Below are positions 34,306 to 42,963 of a DNA stretch of 64,000 nucleotides, one piece after another. Numbering within the stretch: the stretch's first letter is position 1; each line of letters opens with the position of its first letter. The position numbers were made by a program, and so were the translations under genes. Under the pieces are notes generated by a model. It had not been told where the DNA came from and ran no database searches. It saw only the letters and a list, made by a program, of their open reading frames with translations. Source of the stretch: Vibrio aphrogenes (GTDB lineage Bacteria > Pseudomonadota > Gammaproteobacteria > Enterobacterales > Vibrionaceae); the NCBI RefSeq assembly GCF_002157735.2, contig NZ_AP018689.1:2430641-2494640 (forward strand), read 5' to 3'.

Positions 34306-34485
34306 TATACCGATCACACTCATTAGATGGTCAGAAATTGCCTAGGAAAAGACTTGAGTGCAAAGCTAAAATTTCAATAAGTCGTTATTCTACAATTAAC
34401 TTCTTTTATAAACGAAAAGTTAAACACCGTTATCAAGCCTTTTAACCAACAAGAATGATCAAATAATGAGCACGATTCGTATTAC
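34306..34485. repeat. Palindromic intergenic repeat, copy 2 (about 180 bp, with terminal inverted repeats)
   Basis: The left end TATACCGATCACACTCATTA is an imperfect inverted copy of the right end, TAATGAGCACGATTCGTATTA; internal arms AAAAGACTTGA and TCAAGCCTTTT are also inverted. The dyad centre is near 34395. No transposase is encoded. The element ends 19 bp before the yihD start codon and probably lies within or against the yihD promoter. It is homologous to 11372-11550 and 51021-51123. Confidence 0.8.
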
Positions 34486-34503
34486 TATATTTATGGTGAA
34501 AAA

Positions 34504-34770
34504 ATGAAATGCCATCGCGTTAATGAACTCATTGAATTACTCCATCCTGAGTGGCAAAAAGATCCCGATTTAAATCTACTCGAATTTCTCGTTAAATTAA
34601 GCCAAGAAGCCGGTTACCAAGGTAAATTAGAAGAGCTCACTGATGATATTTTAATTTATCACCTCAAAATGCGTAACAGTGCTAAAGACGACATGATCCC
34701 AGGTCTGGCTAAAGATAAAGAAGATGACTTCAAAACCGCCTTACTGCGTGCACGCGGAATTATTGAATAA
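34504..34770 (+). CDS. yihD: YihD family protein (DUF1040)
   Basis: An 88-residue acidic protein starting [20 protein letters not shown] and containing [14 protein letters not shown] and ILIYHLKMR, the recognisable pattern of YihD/DUF1040. Its function is unknown. In enterobacteria yihD lies directly upstream of srkA and dsbA; here ccoG is inserted between them. A good terminator follows at 34794-34850. The region between the upstream repeat and the ATG leaves little space for a promoter. Confidence 0.9.
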   Translation: MKCHRVNELIELLHPEWQKDPDLNLLEFLVKLSQEAGYQGKLEELTDDILIYHLKMRNSAKDDMIPGLAKDKEDDFKTALLRARGIIE

Positions 34771-34793
34771 GCTTCTTATTATCAATAAATAAC

Positions 34794-34850
34794 AGCCAAG
34801 CCACCTACTTAATTTCCTGCAAATTAGTGAGGTAGCTTGGCTTTATTTTA
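34794..34850 (+). terminator. Terminator after yihD
   Basis: AGCCAAGCCACCTACTTAATTT (from 34794) pairs with AAATTAGTGAGGTAGCTTGGCT (to 34842) with few mismatches, followed by TTATTTT. The stem is about 22 bp. Confidence 0.85.
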
Positions 34851-34993
34851 ACCAATATTCAACATTAAAATGACAAACCTTGAAGCACATAGCGGCTTCA
34901 TTTTTTTATTCTCGATATACTGTGGCACATGGATTTCTCATAATAAAAAGAACATACCATCTCCTAGAGATACCTTTTACATAAGGAAGTGAC

Positions 34994-36376
34994 ATGAGCA
35001 ATGAACGAATCGAGGTTAAAGTCATCGATCCCAAAACTAATCGGGATGCTAATGGCAAAATTTACGTCAGAAAGAGCCAAGGCGCTTTTCAAATGCTGCG
35101 CCGTTATGGTGGCTGGTTTTTAATTTTATTGTTTATTGCACTGCCTTGGTTTACTTATCAAGGACGCCAAGCCATTCTATTTGATCTTGCCAAGCAACAA
35201 TTTTTCTTTTTTGGCGCCAGTTTCTTTCCACAAGACCTCACCTTATTGGCATTAATTTTTGTGATTGCCGCTTTTGGCCTCTTCTTTTTAACCACATTTT
35301 TAGGCCGAGTATGGTGTGGCTATTTATGCCCTCAAACGGTTTGGACCTTTTTATTTATTTGGTTTGAAGAAAAGCTAGAAGGCCCAGCCAATAAGCGTCG
35401 CAAGCAAGATAACTCTAAATATACTAACGCTCTTATCATCAGAAAGACGCTCAAACATGCAGCCTGGTGGATTATTTCGATTTTTACCGGTTTAGTCTTT
35501 ATTAGTTATTTCATTCCAGTGCGCGAGCTGTTACCGCAATTTGTCACCTTTGAACTCAGTTTTTGGCCCGCTTTCTGGGTGTGGTTTTTTGCTGCTTGTA
35601 CTTACGGTAATGCCGGTTGGATGCGCTCTATTATGTGTTTACACATGTGCCCGTATGCCCGCTTTCAATCAGCGATGTTCGATAAAGATACTTACATTGT
35701 CGGCTACGATGCCAAACGCGGTGAACAGCGTGGCCCTCGCTCACGTAAAAGCGAAAAACCCGCTCATCTTGGTGATTGCATCGACTGTAACTTATGCGTA
35801 CAAGTTTGCCCTACCGGGATTGATATCCGTAATGGCCTACAATATGAATGCATTAACTGCGGGGCTTGTATTGACGCTTGTGATGAAACCATGGATAAAA
35901 TGGGCTACGCACGCGGCTTAATTAGCTACACCACCGAACATAAATTAGCGGGTCATCATACCAAAGTCATGCGCCCTAAATTATTAGGCTATGGCGTGGC
36001 TCTTGTCTTGATCCTAGGCCTGTTTATTACTCAAGTTGTGGCCACCGATCCTGTTAACCTCAGTGTATTGCGCGATCGCACTCAAATGTATCGCGTCGAT
36101 AACCATGGCTGGATTGAAAATACTTACACCTTGAAGGTTCTTAATAAAACTCAACAAACTCAGCAATATCACATTGATGTGAATGGCTTAAATGAGGTCA
36201 AATGGTATGGCAGTCAAACCATTAGCGTGCCGGCAGGGCAACTCATCAGCCAACCACTAAGTTTGGCTGTTAACCCTGATGAGTTAACCTCGCCGATCGT
36301 CAAGTTTGAGTTTATACTCAGCGATAACAATGGGTTTACCCTGCATGTTGAAAGTCGTTTTATTAAGAAACTCTAA
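34994..36376 (+). CDS. ccoG: Cytochrome c oxidase accessory protein CcoG (RdxA/FixG type)
   Basis: CcoG is a membrane ferredoxin-like protein that helps deliver reduced copper to cbb3-type cytochrome oxidase. The 460-residue protein has several hydrophobic helices, the CGYLCPQTVW motif, two 4Fe-4S motifs (CIDCNLCVQVCP at about residues 262-273 and CINCGACIDACD at about 286-297) and a C-terminal periplasmic Ig-like domain (FixG_C). AAGGAAG precedes the ATG. No ccoNOQP genes are in the window, so it is separated from its expected target here. Confidence 0.95.
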   Translation: MSNERIEVKVIDPKTNRDANGKIYVRKSQGAFQMLRRYGGWFLILLFIALPWFTYQGRQAILFDLAKQQFFFFGASFFPQDLTLLALIFVIAAFGLFFLTTFLGRVWCGYLCPQTVWTFLFIWFEEKLEGPANKRRKQDNSKYTNALIIRKTLKHAAWWIISIFTGLVFISYFIPVRELLPQFVTFELSFWPAFWVWFFAACTYGNAGWMRSIMCLHMCPYARFQSAMFDKDTYIVGYDAKRGEQRGPRSRKSEKPAHLGDCIDCNLCVQVCPTGIDIRNGLQYECINCGACIDACDETMDKMGYARGLISYTTEHKLAGHHTKVMRPKLLGYGVALVLILGLFITQVVATDPVNLSVLRDRTQMYRVDNHGWIENTYTLKVLNKTQQTQQYHIDVNGLNEVKWYGSQTISVPAGQLISQPLSLAVNPDELTSPIVKFEFILSDNNGFTLHVESRFIKKL

Positions 36377-36403
36377 TTCGACACTCTATCTATTTGAATA
36401 AGG

Positions 36404-36428
36404 AAAGGCTGAGCAATTGGCCTTTTTT
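36404..36428 (+). terminator. Short terminator-like hairpin between ccoG and srkA
   Basis: AAAGGC (36404-36409) pairs with GCCTTT (36420-36425), followed by T to 36428. The stem is only 6 bp. It ends 5 nt before the srkA start codon and covers the place where a Shine-Dalgarno would be expected. Confidence 0.5.
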
Positions 36429-36433
36429 ATTAT

Positions 36434-37435
36434 ATGACAACACATGATGCTCCGATGACGGCTTTTCATTTTGACGCTTTAACACCCGATTTTATGTGGT
36501 ATGCCTTAGAGAGTATCGGTATTCGAGCTGAATCCGGGTTACTGGCACTCAACAGTTATGAAAACCGTGTTTATCAATTTGTTGATGAAGAGAAAAAACG
36601 TTATGTAGTGAAATTTTATCGCCCTCAGCGTTGGACTCAGGAACAAATTTTAGAAGAACATCAGTTTACTTTAGCGCTATTAGAGCAAGATATTCCAGTC
36701 GCGCCACCTTGCCTTATCAATGGGATGACATTGCATCAATACCAAGGTTATTACTTTGCCCTCTTTGCGAGTGTCGGTGGCCGCCAATTTGAAGTGGATA
36801 ATTTGGATCAAGTGGAATGGGTTGGCCGCTTTATGGGGCGCATTCACCAAGTGGGCCAAGCCAAGCCTTTCATCCATCGTCCCACTATTGGGCTCGAAGA
36901 ATACCTGTATCAACCCCGACAATTACTGCAACAATCGTCCTTTATTCCAAGTCATTTAGAAAACAGTTTCTTTAGTGATCTTGATAGCTTGATTGGTCAA
37001 CTAGAGCAACATTGGGTCAACGCTCCATCCCAAATTCGCTTACATGGCGACTGTCATCCCGGTAATATTCTTTGGCGCGATGGCCCCATGTTTGTCGATT
37101 TAGACGATGCGCGTAATGGGCCTGCTATTCAAGATTTATGGATGTTACTCAGTGGCGATCAAGCTGAGCAACGCTTGCAATTAGAAGTGATTTTGGAAGC
37201 TTATTCCGAATTTGCGACTTTTGACCCTCAACAGTTGAAACTGATCGAGCCTTTACGCGGTCTTAGAATGGTGCACTACATGGCTTGGCTAGCAAAACGT
37301 TGGCACGATCCGGCTTTTCCAATTGCATTCCCATGGTTTAACGATGCAAAATACTGGGAAAATCAAGTATTAGCCTTTAAAGAGCAAATCTTTGCCTTAC
37401 AACAACCTGCGTTATCCCTTACTCCTCAATGGTAA
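36434..37435 (+). CDS. srkA: Stress response kinase A (YihE/RdoA)
   Basis: SrkA is a Ser/Thr protein kinase of the aminoglycoside-phosphotransferase fold that counters MazF-linked and Cpx-linked stress death in E. coli. The 333-residue protein has LNSYENRVYQF, the catalytic loop HGDCHPGNILWRDG (about residue 204) and the metal-binding FVDLDDARNGP (about residue 219). The start at 36434 lacks a clear Shine-Dalgarno; a second Met at 36455 is an alternative. It is followed by dsbA, the conserved srkA-dsbA pair. Confidence 0.95.
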   Translation: MTTHDAPMTAFHFDALTPDFMWYALESIGIRAESGLLALNSYENRVYQFVDEEKKRYVVKFYRPQRWTQEQILEEHQFTLALLEQDIPVAPPCLINGMTLHQYQGYYFALFASVGGRQFEVDNLDQVEWVGRFMGRIHQVGQAKPFIHRPTIGLEEYLYQPRQLLQQSSFIPSHLENSFFSDLDSLIGQLEQHWVNAPSQIRLHGDCHPGNILWRDGPMFVDLDDARNGPAIQDLWMLLSGDQAEQRLQLEVILEAYSEFATFDPQQLKLIEPLRGLRMVHYMAWLAKRWHDPAFPIAFPWFNDAKYWENQVLAFKEQIFALQQPALSLTPQW

Positions 37436-37501
37436 TGAGAGTACGAGATAATCAACGACAATGCGGCCAAACGCCGTCAATGAAATGGAGTTAATTCTAT
37501 A

Positions 37502-38101
37502 ATGAAAAAAATCTTTACCCTTTTTGCTGCGCTGTTATTAAGCTTTGCGGCTCAAGCGGAACGTTTTCCGGAAGGCGATTACTACAAAACCATCGACCTA
37601 ACCAAATCAACCACGCCAACCGTGACCGAGTTTTTCTCTTTTTACTGCCCTCATTGTCACGCTTTTGAACCTATGATCGGTGCGCTAAAACAACACCTGA
37701 ATGGCAAAGCCGATTTTGAAAAAGTCTCTGTGTCTTTCATGGGCGGCAACATGGGTAAACCAATGAGCAAAGCTTACGCCACTATGGTCTCTCTTGGAGT
37801 TGATGATAAATTGGTTCCGGTGATGTTTTCACGCATTCACGATCAACGTAACCCACCTAAAAATGAAGCTGAATTACGTCAAATATTCTTAGATAACGGC
37901 GTTTCGGCTGAAGACTTTGATGGCACTTACAACAGTTTTGCGGTTGACTCTATGGTGCGTCGTTTTGATAAATCCTTCCAAGATTCCGGATTATCAGGCG
38001 TACCGACTGTGATTGTGAACAACAAATACATTGTTGATGCCAGCAAGATTAAAGATATTAATGAGTACTTTGACTTAATTGATTTCTTATTGAAGAAATA
38101 A
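37502..38101 (+). CDS. dsbA: Thiol:disulfide interchange protein DsbA
   Basis: DsbA introduces disulfide bonds into periplasmic proteins. The 199-residue precursor has a signal peptide ([19 protein letters not shown], cleavage after residue 19), the active-site CPHC at residues 49-52 in [12 protein letters not shown], and the cis-Pro loop [11 protein letters not shown]. It lies 66 bp after srkA and ends at a strong terminator (38125-38153). The length is slightly shorter than the E. coli enzyme but normal for Vibrio. Confidence 0.97.
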   Translation: MKKIFTLFAALLLSFAAQAERFPEGDYYKTIDLTKSTTPTVTEFFSFYCPHCHAFEPMIGALKQHLNGKADFEKVSVSFMGGNMGKPMSKAYATMVSLGVDDKLVPVMFSRIHDQRNPPKNEAELRQIFLDNGVSAEDFDGTYNSFAVDSMVRRFDKSFQDSGLSGVPTVIVNNKYIVDASKIKDINEYFDLIDFLLKK

Positions 38102-38124
38102 TCTCGGATCAAAAACTCATCATC

Positions 38125-38153
38125 AATGGGAAGCCGCAACGCTTCCCATTTTT
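38125..38153 (+). terminator. Terminator after dsbA
   Basis: AATGGGAAGC (38125-38134) pairs with GCTTCCCATT (38141-38150), loop CGCAAC, followed by T. The segment 38154-38341 holds no gene that I can see; a weak hairpin TTTGCGATG/CATCACAAA lies near its end. Confidence 0.87.
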
Positions 38154-38341
38154 ATAAGACTGAAATGAATACAACCGCACTAATTAACCTCAACCGCAGA
38201 TAAGAGTGTCACAATAACAATTCTCACCTTCTGATATAAAGCTAATAAAAATATCCATCAAGTACCTAAGGTTGATGACTTTCTCTCAATGCTGCAATTT
38301 GCGATGAATAATAAGGCAACATCACAAATCGACAGCTGAGG

Positions 38342-39238
38342 TTAAATATCTGATGAATGGTGTTGCTGATAAAGCGCCTCTAAATAAGTATCTTTGCTTT
38401 GCCAACGCCCACTCAGCCACGCTTGAAATTGACGCTTAAAAGTCGCTTGGTTGAAGTAATCTCCTTGGGGGACATCTGTCATAGGTATGACTTCAATATT
38501 CACCACCACTTTCTTTAACTTACCACTTAACATATCGCGAAATGGTGTTTCCCTATTATCAGGATAAGCCAAAGTAATATCGACCACGTATTCAAATTGC
38601 TCCCCCATGGCAGCTAAGGTATAAGCCATACCGCCCGCTTTGGGTGATAATAAATGCTGATAAGGTGAATGCCTTGTTTGGGCTTTATCATAACGGTGGC
38701 GAGTGCCTTCCACGAAATTCACGATCGTGGTAGCGCTATGTTGAAACTTTTCACACGAGCGGCGAGTGGTACGTAAGTCTTGGCCTTTTTTCTGCGGATG
38801 TTTCGCCAAATAATCTTTACTATAACGACGCATAAAAGGCATATCGAGTGCCCAACATCCCATGCCAAGAAAAGGAACGTACAATAATTCATGCTTTAAA
38901 AAGAATTTAGGCATTGGAATACGGTTACGCAATACGCTACAAAGTACCACGATATCTGCCCAGCTTTGATGATTCGACATCACCAAATACCAGCCTTGCT
39001 TGGTCAGTTGCTCTCCACCTTCAATATGCCATTGCACCGGATTAATGGTATTGAGAATGCCATGATTAACAGTTGACCATAACCACATCAGCCCATTAGC
39101 TAACGCGGTCATGCGCTGCTGCAAACCAGCGATGGGGATTAACCATTTAATGATCGCTATCAGGCAGATCCCAACCGAAATTACCGCCGTATTCACAATA
39201 ACAAGCAAGCTGCTAGCAATAAAAACCATCACCGTCAC
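38342..39238 (-). CDS. Lysophospholipid acyltransferase family protein (YihG-like)
   Basis: A 298-residue membrane-associated acyltransferase. The N-terminus has one or two hydrophobic helices, followed by the HX4D motif in SNHQSWADIV, the FLKHELLYVPFLGMGCWALD segment and VNFVEGTRHRYD. This pattern matches E. coli YihG/PlsC-like acyltransferases. YihG is reported to act on lysophosphatidic acid in E. coli; the substrate here is inferred. It is convergent with dsbA. Confidence 0.88.
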   Translation of the reverse strand: MTVMVFIASSLLVIVNTAVISVGICLIAIIKWLIPIAGLQQRMTALANGLMWLWSTVNHGILNTINPVQWHIEGGEQLTKQGWYLVMSNHQSWADIVVLCSVLRNRIPMPKFFLKHELLYVPFLGMGCWALDMPFMRRYSKDYLAKHPQKKGQDLRTTRRSCEKFQHSATTIVNFVEGTRHRYDKAQTRHSPYQHLLSPKAGGMAYTLAAMGEQFEYVVDITLAYPDNRETPFRDMLSGKLKKVVVNIEVIPMTDVPQGDYFNQATFKRQFQAWLSGRWQSKDTYLEALYQQHHSSDI

Positions 39239-39332
39239 ATCAGCCTCACTATTAATAAACTCATAAAAAACACAACATTATATACTGTTATGTCTGTTTG
39301 TTGAGTCTATTTAGTCAACAGCTTCATAGCAC

Positions 39333-40856
39333 TCACACAGCCTGAGCGGTCAGCTGCTTTAACAAACGATCCATGTTGCGATAGCCCAACGCTTCTGCTA
39401 AATGGGCTTTTTCAATGGCTTGCGCTTGAGATAAATCGGCAATCGTGCGCGCTACTTTTAAAATGCGGTGATAAGCTCGTACTGATAATCCTAATTGATG
39501 TAAGGCATGCTCTAAAAATTCCGCATCGGGCTTTTGCAACGCACAGAACACTTCAATTTCTCGACTATTTAATAACGCATTCACTTTGCCGCTACGCTCT
39601 AGCATCACTTGCCTTGCTTGCCAAACCCGTTGCTTGACCACTTGGGTTGATTCACCCCGCTCTCCTCCTTGCGATAACGTCCCTTTAGGAAGCGCTGGAA
39701 TTTCTATCGACATATCAAACCTATCCAGTAATGGCCCTGATAAACGACTTAAATAGCGTAAAATGGTTTGGGGATTGACTCGGGTTTGTGAACCTTCATA
39801 ATAACCGGTAGGGCTTGGATTTAACGCCCCGACCAATTGAAAGCGTGCTGGAAAACGCGTTTTACCCGCCGCCCGTGAAATAATAATTTCCCCCGACTCT
39901 AAGGGTTCACGCAAGGAATCGAGCACCTTACGATCAAACTCAGGCATTTCATCTAAAAATAATAAGCCATTATGAGCCAATGAGATTTCACCCGGCCTTG
40001 GGATCGAGCCGCCGCCCACTAACGCTGCCATAGAGCTGGAATGATGCGGTGCACGAAAAGGTCGATTCTTCCAATTATGGTGATTAATTTCTAACTCGGT
40101 TAATGACGCCACCGAGGCACTTTCTAAGGCTTCATCATCGTCCATCTCAGGCAACAAATCACACAGGCGTGACGCTAACATGGTTTTCCCCGTCCCGGGA
40201 GGTCCAAGAAATAACAGGTTATGTGAACCTGCGGCGGCAATTTCGAGCGCGCGCTTACCTTGCTGCTGGCCAATAATATCTTGCAGGTCGCGCTCATTAC
40301 TAGGTTCAACAGCGGTCTCCGAGGTAGTAAACAACCCCATGGTTTGCTGACCACACAAATCGGCGCATACCTCTAATAAAGTCGCCGCCGATTTATGTAA
40401 CTCTTGCCCCACTAAGGCCGCTTGATCACCATTATCATTGGGCACCACTAAGGTTCTGGGTATTTTCAAGCAAGCTAATGCGGCGGGTAGTACCCCTTTG
40501 ACTCGACGCAATTCCCCTGATAATGCCAGTTCACCGACAAATTCATGACTGTCCAACTTATTAAGCGCAATTTGTTGTGACGCCGCCAAAATGCCTAAAG
40601 CAATCGGCAAATCAAATCGGCCACCTTCTTTGGGTAAATCGGCGGGAGCTAAATTGACCGTAATTCGCTTTGATGGAAATTCAAAATTAGAATTTAAAAT
40701 CGCGCTCCGTACTCGGTCTTTTGATTCTTTCACCGTGGTTTCAGGTAGCCCCACTAAAGAAAATCCGGGCATCCCATTACTAATATGCACTTCGACCGTA
40801 ACTTCCGGCGCTTCAACCCCAACGCAGGCCCGGCTATGTATTATTGCTAACTCCAT
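39333..40856 (-). CDS. comM: ComM / YifB AAA+ ATPase
   Basis: ComM is a hexameric helicase that promotes branch migration of recombination intermediates in natural transformation of Vibrio and Haemophilus. The 507-residue protein has an N-terminal Lon-like domain, Walker A GPPGTGKT at residues 218-225, Walker B LLFLDEMPEF, and the C-terminal magnesium-chelatase-like domain with SVRAYHRILKVARTIADL. The gene is intact. It is divergent from the ilv operon, a conserved neighbour. Confidence 0.95.
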   Translation of the reverse strand: MELAIIHSRACVGVEAPEVTVEVHISNGMPGFSLVGLPETTVKESKDRVRSAILNSNFEFPSKRITVNLAPADLPKEGGRFDLPIALGILAASQQIALNKLDSHEFVGELALSGELRRVKGVLPAALACLKIPRTLVVPNDNGDQAALVGQELHKSAATLLEVCADLCGQQTMGLFTTSETAVEPSNERDLQDIIGQQQGKRALEIAAAGSHNLLFLGPPGTGKTMLASRLCDLLPEMDDDEALESASVASLTELEINHHNWKNRPFRAPHHSSSMAALVGGGSIPRPGEISLAHNGLLFLDEMPEFDRKVLDSLREPLESGEIIISRAAGKTRFPARFQLVGALNPSPTGYYEGSQTRVNPQTILRYLSRLSGPLLDRFDMSIEIPALPKGTLSQGGERGESTQVVKQRVWQARQVMLERSGKVNALLNSREIEVFCALQKPDAEFLEHALHQLGLSVRAYHRILKVARTIADLSQAQAIEKAHLAEALGYRNMDRLLKQLTAQAV

Positions 40857-40951
40857 TGTTCACCTATTCCACTCAAGTTATGGATTTCATTACTCTGAGT
40901 CCTTATATACAAACTTTATGGCGTTGCTGTTGGTGAAAAAAGTGTGAGTTT

Positions 40952-40980
40952 TTGCTTGTAATCTGAACGATTTTTGTGAT
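40952..40980 (+). promoter_or_regulatory. Predicted promoter of the ilvLGMEDA operon
   Basis: -35 TTGCTT (40952-40957), 17-bp spacer, -10 TGTGAT (40975-40980), about 45 bp before the ilvL start codon. The -10 is weak. An A-rich tract upstream (40936-40941) could assist. Sequence prediction only. Confidence 0.5.
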
Positions 40981-41025
40981 ACCACTAACGGTACGGATTT
41001 AGTTACGCTTTCAAACGGAATTGAA

Positions 41026-41115
41026 ATGAAACCAATCGCTCGTCTTCACTCTCTGATTATTCTCTTAGTCGTGGTCATTATTCGGTCCGCGCGGGGATTA
41101 GTGAGCGATAAGTAA
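41026..41115 (+). CDS. ilvL: ilv operon leader peptide
   Basis: A 29-codon ORF starting MKPIARLHSLIILLVVVIIRSARG. It contains a dense run of Ile, Leu and Val codons (IILLVVVII) and is followed 15 bp later by a GC-rich terminator. This is the hallmark of transcription attenuation: stalling at Ile, Leu or Val codons when the charged tRNAs are scarce lets polymerase pass the terminator. Position and logic match ilvL of E. coli. Confidence 0.9.
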   Translation: MKPIARLHSLIILLVVVIIRSARGLVSDK

Positions 41116-41130
41116 CACCAAACACTATTC

Positions 41131-41163
41131 AGCCCCCGCACTCTAAGTCGGGGGCTTTTTTTT
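41131..41163 (+). terminator. Attenuator of the ilv operon
   Basis: AGCCCCCG (41131-41138) pairs with CGGGGGCT (41149-41156), 10-nt loop, then seven T to 41163. It lies between ilvL and ilvG and must be read through for ilvGMEDA expression. Confidence 0.92.
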
Positions 41164-41170
41164 ATCTTTT

Positions 41171-41208
41171 TTAAAACCAAAGACACACTTTAAAACCAAA
41201 TACACACT
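41171..41208. repeat. 19-bp tandem repeat in the ilvL-ilvG interval
   Basis: TTAAAACCAAAGACACACT (41171-41189) is followed directly by TTAAAACCAAATACACACT (41190-41208), with one mismatch. It lies just past the attenuator. Confidence 0.8.
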
Positions 41209-41266
41209 CACGGCGATGACAGAATAATAAGATAGAGCCAAAAAAGCAGGACAAGGAATATAGCCC

Positions 41267-41320
41267 ATGCAGAGACGACAGGAAGATAACGTACAGCACG
41301 CGCAGGAGAGCCAACGATGA
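41267..41320 (+). CDS. Possible 17-codon upstream ORF coupled to ilvG
   Basis: A short ORF encoding [17 protein letters not shown] starts at 41267 with AAGGA 9 nt upstream. Its TGA (41318-41320) overlaps the ilvG ATG as ATGA. The overlap and the good ribosome binding site suggest that it may be translated and affect ilvG initiation, but ilvG has its own GGAG. Translation is not shown by sequence alone. Confidence 0.4.
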   Translation: MQRRQEDNVQHAQESQR

Positions 41321-42963
41321 ATGGAGCAGAATTGGTAGTCAGCGCATTACAACAAGAAGGCATCAAAACCGTTTTTGGTTATCCGGGCGGAGCCATCATG
41401 CCCATCTACGATGCTCTATACGATGGTGGGGTCGAACATATCTTATGTCGCCACGAACAAGGCGCAGCAATGGCGGCAATCGGAATGGCTCGCTCCACTC
41501 AAGATGTGGCGGTTTGTATGGCAACGTCTGGCCCCGGTGCGACCAACTTAGTCACGGGCCTTGCCGATGCATTAATGGATTCCATTCCTATTGTTGCCAT
41601 CACCGGACAAGTCGCCAGTACTCACATCGGCACCGATGCGTTTCAAGAAATGGATGTCATCGGAATGTCGTTGTCCTGTTGTAAGCACAGCTATCTCGTC
41701 ACCGATGTCAATGAACTGGCGCCTACCCTGTCTGAAGCTTTTGAACTGGCCAAATCGGGTCGCCCTGGCCCAGTCTTAGTGGATATCGCCAAAGACGTGC
41801 AACTCGCTCAAGCTCCGGTCAGAATCTTACCGGAATTTACCCCACCAGCTCTTCCTGTTGCCAGCAACAATGCCATCGAACAAGCCCAACAAGTGTTAGC
41901 CAAAAGCCGCAAACCGGTGTTGTATGTCGGCGGTGGGGTGCAACTGGCCAAAGCTACCGACACGGTACGCGAATTTTTAAAACTGAATCCGATCCCTGCC
42001 GTCAGTACCTTAAAAGGGTTAGGTACCATTGAACGTCATTATCCTCACTACTTAGGCATGTTAGGAATGCACGGCACCAAAGCTGCCAACTTAGTAGTTC
42101 AAGAATGTGACTTATTGATAGTGGTCGGCGCTCGTTTTGATGACCGAGTTACTGGCAAACTCGATACCTTTGCTCCGCATGCAAAAGTTATTCATCTGGA
42201 TATTGATGCAGCCGAATTTAACAAACTTCGTCACGCGCATGCTCCGCTTCGTGGTGATCTCAACGTATTATTGCCTTTATTAGAAGTGAGCAATGATATT
42301 TCTGAATGGAGCGAACATTGCGATCGCTTAAGAAAGAAATTCAAATGGCGTTATGATCATCCAGGCGATTTAATCTACGCCCCCAAGCTTCTCAAACAAT
42401 TAAGCGATATGATGCCTGACAGCTCAATAATCTCGACCGATGTGGGTCAGCATCAAATGTGGGCGGCACAGCACATTCAGCCGCGCGATCCACAAAACTA
42501 CATCACCTCAGCCGGCCTTGGCACTATGGGGTTTGGTCTACCTGCGGCAATGGGTGCAAAAGTTGCTCGTCCACAAGATGAATCAATTCTGATCACCGGA
42601 GACGGTTCGTTTATGATGAATATTCAAGAACTGGGCACCTTAAAGCGTCGCCAAATTCCCGTCAAAATGGTACTCCTCAATAACCAACGTTTAGGTATGG
42701 TGCGCCAATGGCAATCGCTATTTTTTGATGGTCGCCACAGCGAAACCATCTTGGATGATAACCCTGATTTCATCATGCTCGCCAAAGCATTCGATATTCC
42801 AGGCAAAACCATTACGCGTAAAGAAGAAGTCGAACCTGCGCTCCAAGAAATGCTTGCCAGCAACACTCCGTATTTATTGCATGTTTTAATTTCAGAAGAA
42901 GAAAATGTTTGGCCATTAGTGCCACCGGGCGCCGCAAACCAAGATATGTTGGAGAATACCTAA
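41317..42963 (+). CDS. ilvG: Acetolactate synthase II large subunit
   Basis: IlvG condenses pyruvate with pyruvate or 2-ketobutyrate using ThDP, FAD and Mg2+, the first common step of branched-chain amino acid synthesis. The 548-residue product is full length (the gene is frameshifted in E. coli K-12). Visible are the N-terminal [13 protein letters not shown] with HEQGAAMAA (catalytic Glu), the FAD-binding middle domain and the ThDP motif [12 protein letters not shown]. The stop codon overlaps the ilvM start (TAATG), coupling the two subunits. Confidence 0.97.
   Translation: MNGAELVVSALQQEGIKTVFGYPGGAIMPIYDALYDGGVEHILCRHEQGAAMAAIGMARSTQDVAVCMATSGPGATNLVTGLADALMDSIPIVAITGQVASTHIGTDAFQEMDVIGMSLSCCKHSYLVTDVNELAPTLSEAFELAKSGRPGPVLVDIAKDVQLAQAPVRILPEFTPPALPVASNNAIEQAQQVLAKSRKPVLYVGGGVQLAKATDTVREFLKLNPIPAVSTLKGLGTIERHYPHYLGMLGMHGTKAANLVVQECDLLIVVGARFDDRVTGKLDTFAPHAKVIHLDIDAAEFNKLRHAHAPLRGDLNVLLPLLEVSNDISEWSEHCDRLRKKFKWRYDHPGDLIYAPKLLKQLSDMMPDSSIISTDVGQHQMWAAQHIQPRDPQNYITSAGLGTMGFGLPAAMGAKVARPQDESILITGDGSFMMNIQELGTLKRRQIPVKMVLLNNQRLGMVRQWQSLFFDGRHSETILDDNPDFIMLAKAFDIPGKTITRKEEVEPALQEMLASNTPYLLHVLISEEENVWPLVPPGAANQDMLENT

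Noticed and set aside
36434..38153. Spot 42 small RNA gene downstream of dsbA
   Set aside because: In enterobacteria spf is in this neighbourhood, but polA and its flanking sequence are absent here and nothing resembling Spot 42 is present.
41026..41115. ilvL as an ordinary small protein gene
   Set aside because: The run of Ile, Leu and Val codons followed by a terminator is explained by attenuation; a separate protein function is not needed.
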